Shown here: piece by piece, positions 7,611-17,446 of the stretch
Layout: every line of letters begins with the position of its first letter
Numbering within the stretch: position 1 is the stretch's first letter
From: Halobacteriales archaeon QS_4_69_34
Lineage (GTDB): Archaea; Halobacteriota; Halobacteria; Halobacteriales; Halococcaceae
DNA: 64,000 bases
Direction: 5' to 3'
NCBI GenBank assembly: GCA_003021045.1
Contig: PXRN01000010.1
Span: forward strand, 248,001 to 312,000
Translations under genes and position numbers: made by a program
Notes under the pieces: model-generated
Database searches by the model: none
Told to the model about the DNA's origin: nothing
Seen by the model: only the letters and a program-made list of their open reading frames with translations

Positions 7611-9257
7611 TCAGTTCACCTGTTCGAACAGCGACTGAACGTCGACGACGCCGAACTCGTCGTCCCGGTTGAAGTCGAACGCTCCGGGGTTGTTCTGTAC
7701 TGCGGGGTCGTCCCGGTTCGTGAACAACGCTTGCGCGTCGACTACGTCCGCCTCGCCGTCGCCGTTGACGTCCTCGTAGCGCCCGTCGCCGTCGGAGTCG
7801 CGCGGGGGCTGGCCGTTACCCGTGACGTCCGGCGGTCCCCCGTTCGCTGGCGGTCCCCCATCCGAGGACACCTCGCCCTGAACGTAAAAGAGGTTGTTCC
7901 GGTAGGTGGTCGTCGGGTCGTCGGTCGCCCCCTTGTCGTAGACCTCCCGGCCGTAGGTGACGTGGATGCGGTCCTCGGGACCGACCTCGACCTCGAAGAA
8001 GTCCTCGGGTTCGCCGCCGTCCGTGGCGGCGGGCTCGTCGTCGAGCTTGACGAGCGTCCAGCCCGGCGAGCCCGCGCGAGCGTCGGTCGTCACGAGTACG
8101 TAGGGGAACCAGTTCGAGGCCTGGGATCTGTCCGTCGAGTTCTCCGCTACCGGAACGTCCTCGGTAGCGTAGAAAGCGACCGCCACCAACCCCTCGCTGC
8201 CGCCGCTGATCCACTGTTTGGTGAACGATCCCTCGAACGGCGTGATGTCGAGGGTTTCGAAGCCGCCGTCACGACGACGCGTGAAGTTGAGGATTCCCGG
8301 CTCGTCGTCGAAGGGGTCGTCGTCGGCCCAGACGTGGTAGTCGTTGCCCGCGCGGTCGGTCGCGCTCCACGCCGGGAAGGGATCGGACGACGTCGTCTCG
8401 TAGCTGTCGACGATCTCTCGGTCGATGGTCCGCCCGTTGTCGTCGCTCGTGAAGACGGCGAACTTCAGGCCGTCGTCCATCTCGACCGGCGCACCGAAGA
8501 AGACCTCCTCGGCGTTTGCCTTGCTCTCGGCGAGCGAGACGTATTCGCCCGTCTCGAGTGCCTTCCCCGTGGTGAACGTGTTGCCGCCGTCCTCCGAGCG
8601 GTAGAAGTCGATCCGTCCGTCGTACTTGTCCGTCGGGTCGGGCGTGCTGACGCCGTTGTTCCCGAGGTAGTAGACGATTCCGTCGCCGTGGGCGCGGATC
8701 CACGGGCGATCGTCGGCCCGCGCCGTCCCCATCACCTTCTCGAGCTCGAAGACGGGGCCGTCCTCGGTCGCCCGCCAGCGATAGAAGAAGTTGTCGCCGA
8801 GGTCGGTATCACAGTAGTAGATCCCGTCGTTGTCGTCGATGGCGATGTCGCCCTCGAAGGCGAACGACTCCTCTCTGATCCCCGCGGGCGAGGGCATCTC
8901 CTGCCAGGTATCGCCGCCGTCGGCGCTGTACCACATGTAACTCGACAGCTGGGTGCCCTCGTTGGTGACGCTCGCCTTGTGGGCGGTCGAGTAGATGTAC
9001 CCGAACCGGTCGACGTGGACGCTCGGCTCGTAGCCGTAGTCCGGTGGCTCGTTCATCTGCACGGGCTCCCCGAAGCTCGTGCGCGGCCCATCGGCGTTGG
9101 TGCGCTGGGCCGCGACGCTGTCGCTCAGCGGGAACAGTGCAGCTCCCCCCGCTGCTGCCCCGGCGGCCCGCATCACCGACCGGCGGGTCATCCCGCCGTC
9201 GGTTCGCAGTTTGTCCGTCCGGTTCGTGCTGGCGCTCTCGCTCGGTTCGTCCGCCAT
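7611..9257 (-). CDS. Tat-exported BNR/sialidase-like protein with C-terminal dockerin-type domain
   Basis: 548 aa secreted protein. A Tat signal (MTRRSVMRAAGAAAGGAALF) is followed by a long beta-rich region with Asp-box/BNR-like repeats (YSADGGDTWQEMP, YRSEDGGNTF, FTSDDNGRT) typical of six-bladed sialidase-type propellers. The last 62 residues form two EF-hand-like calcium loops, DVNGDGEADVVD and DFNRDDEFGVVD, preceded by an overlapping DSDGDGRYED loop: a dockerin-type domain shared with five other proteins of this window. No catalytic set is clear, so it may be a glycosidase or only a binding propeller. ATG at 9257 (MADEPSES) gives the normal pre-Tat segment; longer starts are Arg-rich shadow. 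It lies upstream of nothing co-directional and is divergent from the ABC permease. Confidence 0.85.
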   Translation of the reverse strand: MADEPSESASTNRTDKLRTDGGMTRRSVMRAAGAAAGGAALFPLSDSVAAQRTNADGPRTSFGEPVQMNEPPDYGYEPSVHVDRFGYIYSTAHKASVTNEGTQLSSYMWYSADGGDTWQEMPSPAGIREESFAFEGDIAIDDNDGIYYCDTDLGDNFFYRWRATEDGPVFELEKVMGTARADDRPWIRAHGDGIVYYLGNNGVSTPDPTDKYDGRIDFYRSEDGGNTFTTGKALETGEYVSLAESKANAEEVFFGAPVEMDDGLKFAVFTSDDNGRTIDREIVDSYETTSSDPFPAWSATDRAGNDYHVWADDDPFDDEPGILNFTRRRDGGFETLDITPFEGSFTKQWISGGSEGLVAVAFYATEDVPVAENSTDRSQASNWFPYVLVTTDARAGSPGWTLVKLDDEPAATDGGEPEDFFEVEVGPEDRIHVTYGREVYDKGATDDPTTTYRNNLFYVQGEVSSDGGPPANGGPPDVTGNGQPPRDSDGDGRYEDVNGDGEADVVDAQALFTNRDDPAVQNNPGAFDFNRDDEFGVVDVQSLFEQVN

Positions 9258-9522
9258 GTCCCTACGGCGAGAGCGGGGCACAAAAGCACCCGGCCTAACG
9301 GATTTGGTGTAGGGCGATCGGGCGACGGCCGGGAGTCCCGGCTCCGAAACGACTATCCGCGAGTGCCCGCTCGTCCGGGCGTGCAGCCAGCACGGCCGGG
9401 CACCGCCGAGCGACCGGGCGTCGACGAGCCGGACTCGCCCGCGGGCCCCTCCCCGTGGGAGCCCGCGGACGGACCGTCGGCCGAGCGACCGTCCGACGCC
9501 GGGCCGCTCGTCTGAGTCGGCG

Positions 9523-11145
9523 ATGGCGACGGACCGATCCACGGGCATCCGCGACCAGTTCGGGCGCGACGGCGAGCTCCCGCTCGGGCCGACCCTGCTC
9601 TCGGGGGCCGTCGTGGCGGCCACGCTCTTCCCGCTGGTCTGGGTCGTCGCCGCCGCACTCGACGCCGAGGGCACGTTGGCGCTGCTCTCCCGACCGGGAA
9701 CCTGGGAGGTGTTCCTCAACAGCGTCGTCCTCGTCGTCGCCGTTACCGCCGCCTGCCTCGTCCTCGGCGTCCCCGCGGCCTACCTCACCGCGCGCACCGA
9801 CCTCCCCTTCCGGCGCGCGTTCGCCGTCCTGCTCGCGCTCCCGCTCGTGATCCCCTCCTACATCGGCGCGTTCACCTTCGTCGCCGCGTTCGGCCCGCGC
9901 GGCACGCTTCAGGATCTCCTTCTCCCGCTCGGGATCGAGCGCCTCCCCTCGATCTACGGGCTGGGCGGCGCGGCGCTCGTCCTGACGCTCTATACCTACC
10001 CGTACGTGTTCGTCACCACCCGCGCGGCGCTGCGCTCGATGGACACCCGGCTCGTCGACGCCGCGCGCACCCTCGGCCACGCTCGGCGGGAGGCGTTCGG
10101 GCGTGTCATCGCCCCCCAGATCGGTCCCGCGGTCGGTGCCGGGAGCCTGCTGTCGGCTCTGTACGCGCTCTCGGATTTCGGGACGCCCGCGATCATGCGC
10201 TTCGACGCGTTCACGCGGGTGATCTACGTGGCCTCCGGCGACGCCCTCGGCGGCGGGCGCGACCTCGCGGCGCTACTCTCTTTGCAGCTCGTGACCGTCG
10301 CGCTGGTGCTTCTCGCGGTCGAGTCGCGGCTGAGCGGCGCGGGCGTGCGGAGCGACCGTACCGACGCGCGAGCGCGGCGTGTTCCGCTCGGGCGCTGGCG
10401 CTGGCCCGCTGCGGCCGCCTGTGGCGTCGTCGTCGCCCTCGCGCTCGCGGTCCCGCTGGCCGTGCTCGGCGATTGGCTGGTTGGCAGTCGCACGGTCGCC
10501 CGGGAGGTGGTCGGATTCACGCCCGCCGCAGTGTTCAACAGCGTCGGCGTGGCGGGTGCGGCGGCGCTCGCGGCGGCGCTCGCGTCGCTGCCGGTCGCGT
10601 ACCTCGCGAACAGGTCGGAATCGCCCGTGGCGCGATTGTTCGAGCGCGCCGCCTACGTCGGCTACGCGGTGCCGGGCGTCGTGATGGGCCTCGCGCTCGT
10701 CTTCTTCGGCGCGGAGTACGGTGGCGCGCTGTATCGGAACGGGGTCGTCCTCCTCCCTCTCCTCGTGTTCGCCTACGTGGTGCGATTCCTCCCCCAGTCT
10801 GTCGGCCCGACGCGTGCCGCCTTCACACAGGTGGGCGCGTCGCTCCCCGAGGCGGCGCGCACGCTCGGGTGCTCGCCGCTGAGGGCCTTTCGCCGGGTGA
10901 CGCTGCCCCTCGTCGCGTCCGGCGTCCTCGGCGGTGCAGCGCTCGTCTTCCTCACGACGATGCGGGAGTTGCCGGCGACGCTCCTCCTGCGGCCGGCGGG
11001 CTTCGAGACACTCGTCACGCGGCTCTGGACCGCCTACCGCGCCGGCTACCCCGCCGAGGCGGCCCTCCCCGCGCTGGCGCTGCTGGTCGTGAGCGCGGCT
11101 TCGATGGCCGTCGTCTTCGGGATGGAGGGCTACGACCTCGGGTGA
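9523..11145 (+). CDS. ABC transporter permease, fused two-domain type (iron(III)/FbpB-like)
   Basis: 540 aa inner-membrane permease with about twelve helices in two homologous halves, each a binding-protein-dependent transport domain. EAA loops that contact the ATPase are visible in both: DAARTLGHARREAFGRVIAP in the first half and EAARTLGCSPLRAFRRVTLP in the second. Fusion of both permease domains in one chain is characteristic of ferric-iron (FbpB/SfuB) and some thiamine or phosphonate systems. The start MATDRSTGIRDQ precedes the first helix directly. Its likely partner is the substrate-binding lipoprotein that converges on it from the minus strand; the ATPase gene is not in the window. Iron as substrate is an inference from fusion type and partner. 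Confidence 0.9.
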   Translation: MATDRSTGIRDQFGRDGELPLGPTLLSGAVVAATLFPLVWVVAAALDAEGTLALLSRPGTWEVFLNSVVLVVAVTAACLVLGVPAAYLTARTDLPFRRAFAVLLALPLVIPSYIGAFTFVAAFGPRGTLQDLLLPLGIERLPSIYGLGGAALVLTLYTYPYVFVTTRAALRSMDTRLVDAARTLGHARREAFGRVIAPQIGPAVGAGSLLSALYALSDFGTPAIMRFDAFTRVIYVASGDALGGGRDLAALLSLQLVTVALVLLAVESRLSGAGVRSDRTDARARRVPLGRWRWPAAAACGVVVALALAVPLAVLGDWLVGSRTVAREVVGFTPAAVFNSVGVAGAAALAAALASLPVAYLANRSESPVARLFERAAYVGYAVPGVVMGLALVFFGAEYGGALYRNGVVLLPLLVFAYVVRFLPQSVGPTRAAFTQVGASLPEAARTLGCSPLRAFRRVTLPLVASGVLGGAALVFLTTMRELPATLLLRPAGFETLVTRLWTAYRAGYPAEAALPALALLVVSAASMAVVFGMEGYDLG

Positions 11146-11221
11146 GCGGTTCGGGGCGGCCGCCGGGACGCCGGTGATAAGGCAGCGAGGACCGCGGGAA
11201 GTAGCGAGCCGGGCCACCGAC

Positions 11222-12400
11222 TCACTCGATCAGACCGACGTCCCGGAGCAGTTCGAGCGTCCCCGCCAGATCGGTGAGATCCGCGGGGCCGATCTCGGGC
11301 GTGTTGATCTCCGAGAGCGCCGGCAGTCCCGGCATCGGGTCGACGCCCTCGATGACCGGGTACTCGTAGCGGTCGGGGATGGCGAAGTACTCCTGGGCCT
11401 CCGCCGACAGCAGGTAGCGTACGAGGCCGGCGGCCGTCTCCGGATCGCGCGCCGAGCCGAGCACGCCCGCGCCAGCGCCCGCGAGCACCGACGCCGAGTC
11501 GTTTTTCGTGAACGTGATGTCGATGGGGGGGTCCGACCGGGCGTCGAGGATGCGCTTGTGATAGTAATGCGTGCTGAAACCGACCGCGACCTCGCCGTCG
11601 GCGACCGCCTTGTTCACGCCGAAGCCGCCGCTGTAGCTCTTGGGATCGAGGTCGATCATCTTCCGGAACCACTGCTTGGTGCGCTCCTCGCCTTCGAGGA
11701 CGCGCATCGCCGTGACGAACGCGTGGAACGTCGCCTTCGCGGGCGGCCAACCGACCGCGTTCTCGAACTGGCTCTGCCCGGGGAAATCGAGGACCGTGTC
11801 GGGGATCTCCTCGGGAGAGATCATGTCGGTGTTGTACGGCACCGCCCGCGCGCGCCCGGAGGTGACGACCCACTGGCCGTCGTCGTCCTGCCACAGCTCC
11901 GGCAGCATCGAAAGTACCGCGTCGGGCAGTCGCGTCGTGCGACCTTTCGACTTCAGCGCGCCGAGCGTCCCGGGGACGTTGATTGAGTAAACCACGTCCG
12001 CGCGGGTGTTCTCGCCCGCCGTGAGCACCCGGTTGGCCAGCCGGCTCGCCGACCCGTAGAGGACGTCGAGTCCGAGCTCGGGGTTGATCGCGGAGATATA
12101 CTCCAGCAGCGGGCGCACCAGCCGCTCGCTGCGGCCCGAAAAGACCGTCAGCGACCCCGAGAGCGGGGGGAGATCCGCCATCGGGGCTCCTCCCGGCTCC
12201 GGCCGGGAGCCGGGCCGTCCCTCGAACGGCGGGGTCGCCCGCGTGCTCGCCGTGGTCGTCGCCCGCGGGGACCGACCGCCGGTGGTGTTTCCGAGACAGC
12301 CCGCGAGCGCGGCGAACGTGCCCGCACCCGTCGCCGCGAGGACGTCGCGCCGTCGTCGGTCGATCGTGCTTCGCCGTGTGTCGTCGGTGTCGCGTGTCAT
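11222..12400 (-). CDS. Substrate-binding lipoprotein of an iron(III)-type ABC transporter
   Basis: 392 aa periplasmic-type binding protein. The N-terminus combines a twin-arginine motif (DRRRRDVLAATGAG) and a lipobox (LAGC, Cys about residue 35), so it should be Tat-exported and lipid-anchored, the usual haloarchaeal solution. A Thr/Pro-rich tether follows, then the extracellular-binding fold starting LTVFSGRSERLVRPLLE, with a two-lobe pattern including DVVYSINVPGTLGAL and the Tyr-containing GFSTHYYHKRIL segment typical of FbpA-like ferric binding proteins. It is encoded head-on to the fused permease 76 bp away instead of in one operon, which is unusual for a transporter. The substrate assignment is tentative. 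Confidence 0.85.
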   Translation of the reverse strand: MTRDTDDTRRSTIDRRRRDVLAATGAGTFAALAGCLGNTTGGRSPRATTTASTRATPPFEGRPGSRPEPGGAPMADLPPLSGSLTVFSGRSERLVRPLLEYISAINPELGLDVLYGSASRLANRVLTAGENTRADVVYSINVPGTLGALKSKGRTTRLPDAVLSMLPELWQDDDGQWVVTSGRARAVPYNTDMISPEEIPDTVLDFPGQSQFENAVGWPPAKATFHAFVTAMRVLEGEERTKQWFRKMIDLDPKSYSGGFGVNKAVADGEVAVGFSTHYYHKRILDARSDPPIDITFTKNDSASVLAGAGAGVLGSARDPETAAGLVRYLLSAEAQEYFAIPDRYEYPVIEGVDPMPGLPALSEINTPEIGPADLTDLAGTLELLRDVGLIE

Positions 12401-12565
12401 CTATCGGTCGGATGGGTCGTGTTCACTGTGGCAGCCGACTCGGCGCGTTCGTCCACTGTGAGCGGACGCTTGCGTCCGAGACTCGACCGCGAGACGGTTC
12501 GACGATCGAACCCGGTGGGCCATCGGTTGCGGCCGTAGCCGGATCGGTCGAGCGGGGGGATGAAC

Positions 12566-14362
12566 TCAGGTGTTCTCGACGAACAGCGCCTGCACGTCGA
12601 CGACGTTCACCGCGTCGTCGCCCGCTGTGCCGCCACTGAAGTCGAACGCGTCGGCGTTGTTCCGAACGCTCGCGTCCCCGCGGTTGGCGAACAGCGCCTG
12701 GACGTCCACCACGTTGGCCTGCACGTCGCCGTTGACGTTCTCGAAGCGCCCGTCGCAGTCGACGTCGGTCGCCGGCTGGCCGTCGCCGGTCACGTCGACG
12801 TTCAGCCCGCCCGCGCTCGGGCCGGCGACCTGCGAGGCGACGTAGGTCTGCTGGGTGTCGATGTCGTCGTCGGGCCGGTCGTCGGTGTAAGCGATGTGGG
12901 CCAACCCCTGCTGGTCGAGCGTCATATAGAAGACGTCCACCAGCTCGCGCCCGCCGGAACACCCGGTACCGCCCTGACAGACCGGGCCGACGTGGACGAC
13001 GTGGTCGCTGGCCTCGACCTGCGAAATCTTCGGCTCGCCGTCGCCGAGCGCGTTCTCGACCTGCGCGAAGTAGACGCGCCACTCCGAGCCCTCGACTTGG
13101 TTGTCCTCGGCCGGCGAGGCGTACCACGTGAAGTTCGCCACGCCGTCTTCGGCGGCGACCCACGGGAAGATGCTCGTGTTCGTCTCCGGGCCCGAATTGA
13201 CCTGTATCCGGTCGCTCCACGTCGTGCCCTTGTCGGTCGAGAACGAGTAGTAGACATTCGAGTTGTCCGACCACGAGACGTAGAGGTTGCCGTCGCTGTC
13301 GATGTCCTGTACCGGGAAGAGGTGGCCGATGCTTCGCCCGCTGGGATCGGTGTGGACCTTGTTGACGGTCCAGGAGTCCGCGCCGTCCGTAGAGACCGAC
13401 ATGTACATCGTGTCCCCTGCGCTCGACTCGCTCCCGTCGTTCGTATCGCCCCAGAGCTGATAGACAGTGCCGTCCTCGCGGTCGGTCCGGATGTTCCCGA
13501 TATCGTTGCCGAGATAGGCTCGTACGAACGACTGAGTGTTTCCGAGCGTCGCGGGCGTCTTGTTGACGAACGTCGTGCCGGCGTCGGTCGTCTTCACGAC
13601 TTGGATCTCGAAGGTCTCGACGTCGTGGAAGGACATGTAGACGGTGCTCTCGCCGAAGGCGTCGATCCACTGGCGGTCGACGCCCTTGAACCCGGCCGAG
13701 CTGAACGGGTTCTGGGTGGTCCACGTCTCGCCCCTGTCCGTCGAGGTCAAAAAAAAAAGGAGATCCCCGAGATAGAGGCTCGCCACGTAGAGGTTCCCCC
13801 CAGGGGTGCCCTCGTAGGGCTCGCCGACGGCCATCGCGATGTCGCCGCCGCCGAGGCCGTCGGTCTCCTGACCGCCAGGGAAGCCGTCGGGCTGGCCGAC
13901 GTACTCCCAGGTCTGCCCGCAGTCGAACGAGCGCCAGACGTCGGAGCCGCCATCGGAGAGGCCGCGGATGCCGCCCGCGAACAGGACTCCTTCGGCGTCG
14001 GAGACGATCTGGGGCTCGACGTCGTCTTGGGTGTCGCCCTCCACGGTGGGAAACGGGTTGATGAGGTGGCGGTTCCTGTCGAAGGCGAGCCCGCCGTCGC
14101 CCGGTGTGACGGGGCGGTCCGGATCGGGCGACGGCTCGAAGTCCTGTTCTTCGGCCGTCGACTTACGCGCCGCGACGGTCCTGGTCGCGAGGCCGGACGC
14201 GCCGACGCCGAGTGCGCTCGCGCCCGCCGCCGCTCCCGTCGTCCGCAGCACCGAGCGCCGGGAGACGTCGCTCGCGTTCTCGGTCCGCTCGTCGTCATCG
14301 GTTTTCTCGCCGTCCTCCGTTGGTCTGAGTGACACACGGACGACGACCGGTCGTAGACTCAT
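12566..14362 (-). CDS. Tat-exported BNR-repeat propeller protein with C-terminal dockerin-type domain
   Basis: 598 aa secreted protein with a Tat motif (SRRSVLRTTGAAAGASALG) and several BNR/Asp-box turns (STDRGETWTTQ, TTDAGTTFVN, STDGADSWTV, STDKGTTWSD) indicating a sialidase-like propeller. The C-terminal 66 residues are the dockerin-type domain, but divergent: the first loop reads DVDCDGRFENVNGDVQANVVD, with V replacing the usual Gly, and the second loop is lengthened and lacks the regular D-x-N-x-D ligand set (FDFSGGTAGDDAVNVVD). A GTG at 14335 (SLRPTEDGEK) is an alternative start closer to the Tat motif. A run of ten T residues in the coding strand near 13749-13758 encodes LLFFL. It lies just downstream of the broken M14 peptidase gene. 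Confidence 0.85.
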   Translation of the reverse strand: MSLRPVVVRVSLRPTEDGEKTDDDERTENASDVSRRSVLRTTGAAAGASALGVGASGLATRTVAARKSTAEEQDFEPSPDPDRPVTPGDGGLAFDRNRHLINPFPTVEGDTQDDVEPQIVSDAEGVLFAGGIRGLSDGGSDVWRSFDCGQTWEYVGQPDGFPGGQETDGLGGGDIAMAVGEPYEGTPGGNLYVASLYLGDLLFFLTSTDRGETWTTQNPFSSAGFKGVDRQWIDAFGESTVYMSFHDVETFEIQVVKTTDAGTTFVNKTPATLGNTQSFVRAYLGNDIGNIRTDREDGTVYQLWGDTNDGSESSAGDTMYMSVSTDGADSWTVNKVHTDPSGRSIGHLFPVQDIDSDGNLYVSWSDNSNVYYSFSTDKGTTWSDRIQVNSGPETNTSIFPWVAAEDGVANFTWYASPAEDNQVEGSEWRVYFAQVENALGDGEPKISQVEASDHVVHVGPVCQGGTGCSGGRELVDVFYMTLDQQGLAHIAYTDDRPDDDIDTQQTYVASQVAGPSAGGLNVDVTGDGQPATDVDCDGRFENVNGDVQANVVDVQALFANRGDASVRNNADAFDFSGGTAGDDAVNVVDVQALFVENT

Positions 14363-14458
14363 CAATGCCGGTCCTAGCTGGATAGGGACTCGGATCGCCC
14401 GTCGATCGTCGGCCGGCCGCCCGTTCGTCGCTTCCGTCGACCGACGCCCCACGCCGCC

Positions 14459-17287
14459 TCAGTCGCCCTCGCCCGGGCCGAAGGTCTTCACGACCTCGCC
14501 GTCGACCCGGCGGACCTGCCAGAAGCCCAGCGCGTTCGTCAGGATAGTGTGACCGAGGAAGGAGACGGCGTAATCGAGCAGGCCAAACGGGTGGAGGTGG
14601 GCCTGGGAGGCCGGCGGCAGGAGTCCCCCGAGCAGGTGGATCGAGCCGCCGCTTTTGTCCCTGCCCGTTCCTGTTCCGTCGTCGGCCGCGAGCGTCCCGG
14701 CGGCGACCAGCCCGTCGGTCGTGCCCGCGACGGTGCCGCCGGCGTCGACGAAGGAGGTCTCGTCGAGCAGCCACATCGGTGCCTCGGTGCCCGTCGAGTA
14801 GCCGAGCGGCGCGATCTTCCAGAGCTCGCGCTGGATCGGTCGCGTGTCCGCGAGTAGCGGGTGTTCGCCGTTGCGCTCGCCGACGTTGGCAATGTAGAGC
14901 TCCTCGCGGATCACGTCGTCCGGTGCGAGGTCCGCGGCGGGGCCGGCGTCCATCGCGCCCGTGAGGGTGATCCCGGAGTCCGTGAGCACGAGGTTCCCGC
15001 CGCCCGCGACGAACGAGTCGAGCGCGTGTCCACGTAGTCTCCGTCTCCGATCCCCTCGTCGTGGATGACGACCGCGTTGTCGTAGTCCGAGAGCGCGCCG
15101 TCGGCGACCTCGGCGATCGTGACCGGTTCGACGGGCCCGTCGACGTCGGCGGCGTACTCCTCGAAGTAGCGCAACGGCGTCACCTCGTAGGGCCGCTGCT
15201 CGTAGCCGAGCACCTCGCGCGGGTCGGGATTCGTCCCCGACACCCGGAGGGTGGTGAACTCGACGGCGACCGGCGCGACGGCGGTCCCGACCGTGTCGGC
15301 CGTCGCCGCGTCGGTCCCGGCGTCGGTGGCCGAACTATCCGTCACGGCCGGCCGAGCGAGTTCGACCGTCCATGTCCCGGCTGCCGGCTCCGCGACCGTC
15401 CAGTCAGCCATCCCACAGCAGCGCGCGCCCGGCCGGTCGCCCCCCGGGCGCGGACTCCCGGACCGTCGTCCCGTCGGGAGCGACGAGCCGCGCGGCGACG
15501 AGCGCGCGCTCGGCGTGTGGATGGATCGAGAGCGTCCGTGTCCCCGTCGGCACTCCTGTGGCGACGCTCGTCGACTCGCCGCTCGCGAGCCGTGTGCCCT
15601 CCGTGCTCGTCGCGGTGCTCGTCGCGCCGAAGTCGAGGTCGGCTGACCGACGGGTGAGCGCGTCGGTCGTCACGTAAGCCGTCGACGCGCCGCCCGACTC
15701 GATCGTCGAGGTGACCTCTCGGGTGGCGTAGGCCGCGAGCGTCCGGATCGCGGTGCGATAGCCCGTCACCTGCATCTCGACCAGCTCGGGATCGTAGACG
15801 TTCGCGCCGACGATATGGGAGTAGGCCATCTCGAAGTCCAGCGAGATCAGATCGAACCCACCCACTGCCTCGGGCTGGGGGAGCCAATCCCCCAAAAATC
15901 CCGTCCCGGAGTAGCCGATGGTGTCCCAGACGGCCGCGTAGTCGAACGCCTGCTCGGGGAGGGTACCGAACCCGAGCGGCGCGACGTTGGTGTCGCCCGT
16001 GACCGTCTCCTGGGCGTCGCCCGCGGCCGTCCACGTGTCGAGGGCGTCCTCGAGGGTGCCGTCGATCGCCAAGCACAGCTGATAGAGCTCGTGGAACTCC
16101 CCGTTGTCGAACTTCCCCTGGCCGATGAGCCCCTCGACGAAGTTCGAGGAGTTGATCGCGCCGTGCAGGTCGGTCCCGTACTCCAGATTCTCGTAGCTCC
16201 GGAGGTGCTCGACGAGCGCCAGCGCGTCCGGCGCGCGCGTTCCCGTCCGCTCGGGTACGTCACCGTCGACGCCGGGCTCGTCGTCGGCGAGGTTCGCGCC
16301 CTCGGGATCGGCGGGGTAGTGAGCGGGATCGATCCACCCGACGGCGGGGTACTGGCGGTTGGTGTCGTACACCGCGGCGTTGCCACGCTCGTAGAAGGGC
16401 GCGACGGGTGCGCCGCCGTCCGGCCCGAGGAACTGCCAGCCCGACTCGTACTGGGGGTACTTGGCGACCCAGCCGTCCGGGTTCGGGTAAACGAACACCA
16501 ACACCACGTCGTCGAGCAGCGCTTCGGTCTCGCCCTCGGTGCCACGGAGAAGTCCCTCGATGAACCGCGAGCCCGCTTCGGCTCCGGCGCGTTCGAGGCC
16601 GTGTAGCGAGAGGCTGTAGAGCACCTTCGTCTTCTCGCGGAAGCTCTCCGCGTCGTCGACGTCGTTCGTCACCTCGGCGACGTGGACGCCCTGGGGTCCT
16701 CGCGCGCGCTGACCTCGTTGTAGTGGCCGGGACTCTCCCCGACCGAGTAAAAGCGGAGCTGGTCGGGGTGCTCGGCTTCGAGATGCGAGAGCCCGCTCAC
16801 CATCTGCTCGTAGTCGACGAAGCCCGTCGAGCGCCGGGGCTCTGGAAACACCCCGAGCGGGTAGTAGTCGAGCCGCCAGAACGGGTTCGAACCCGGCGAG
16901 TGCGAAAGCGTCTCCGAGGTCGGCAGTTCCGCGACCCCGGCGGCCTGTGTCGTCGTCAGCTTCGCGTAGGCCGCGGGGCGGGGCTCGGTCGTGGTGAAGA
17001 CCTCGCCGTCGACCGCCGCGTCCATCGCGTCGGGGCTCGAGGCGTCGGCGAAGGTGACGAGCGTCGGCACCGCGTACTCGGGGGGCGTGTGATTGAGGAC
17101 GTACTCGTACTCGGCGTCCATCGCGCTCGCCGAGACGCTCGCGGTGGCGTTGGCCGGCAGCGCGAGCGCGCCCGCCGTCGCGGCCGCGAGCCGCGCGAAG
17201 TCGCGCCGGCTGACGCCGACGCCCGAAAACCGATCGCGGTCGTCTCCGTTCGGAGCGTCCGTCGATCCACCGTCGTGGTGGACCCAT
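14459..17287 (-). pseudogene. Zinc carboxypeptidase (M14) gene broken by several frameshifts
   Basis: The minus strand encodes a Tat-signal M14 peptidase spread over alternating frames. A Tat segment (SRRDFARLAAATAGALALP) and N-terminal domain run to about 16696, where a G4 run (C4 in the gene) seems one base short; the next frame carries the zinc motif HGLERAGAE, the DLHGAINSSNF His and the SLDFEMAYSHI acidic motif. It stops at 15404 and the protein resumes at MADWTVAEPAAGTWTVEL in another frame, then shifts again near 15027-15031 (DYVD then ALDSFVAGGGN). The last part resembles a glutamine-amidotransferase-like tail. No start codon is in frame with the Tat segment, implying a further shift near 17270. 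Catalytic motifs survive, so loss is recent or the errors are technical. There is no dockerin domain. Confidence 0.8.
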
Positions 17288-17446
17288 CAAAGAACCACAC
17301 CCTAACTGGTTAGGGTCCACGGGCTTCCGGCGGACCGGACGGCCGCTCGCGCCGCCAGCCTGTCGACGGGATGGAAGGGACGGCCGTCTACCCTCCGGAG
17401 ACGGCACGACGCCGGAGACAGCGCTCCCGGTCGGTTTCTTCCCCCA

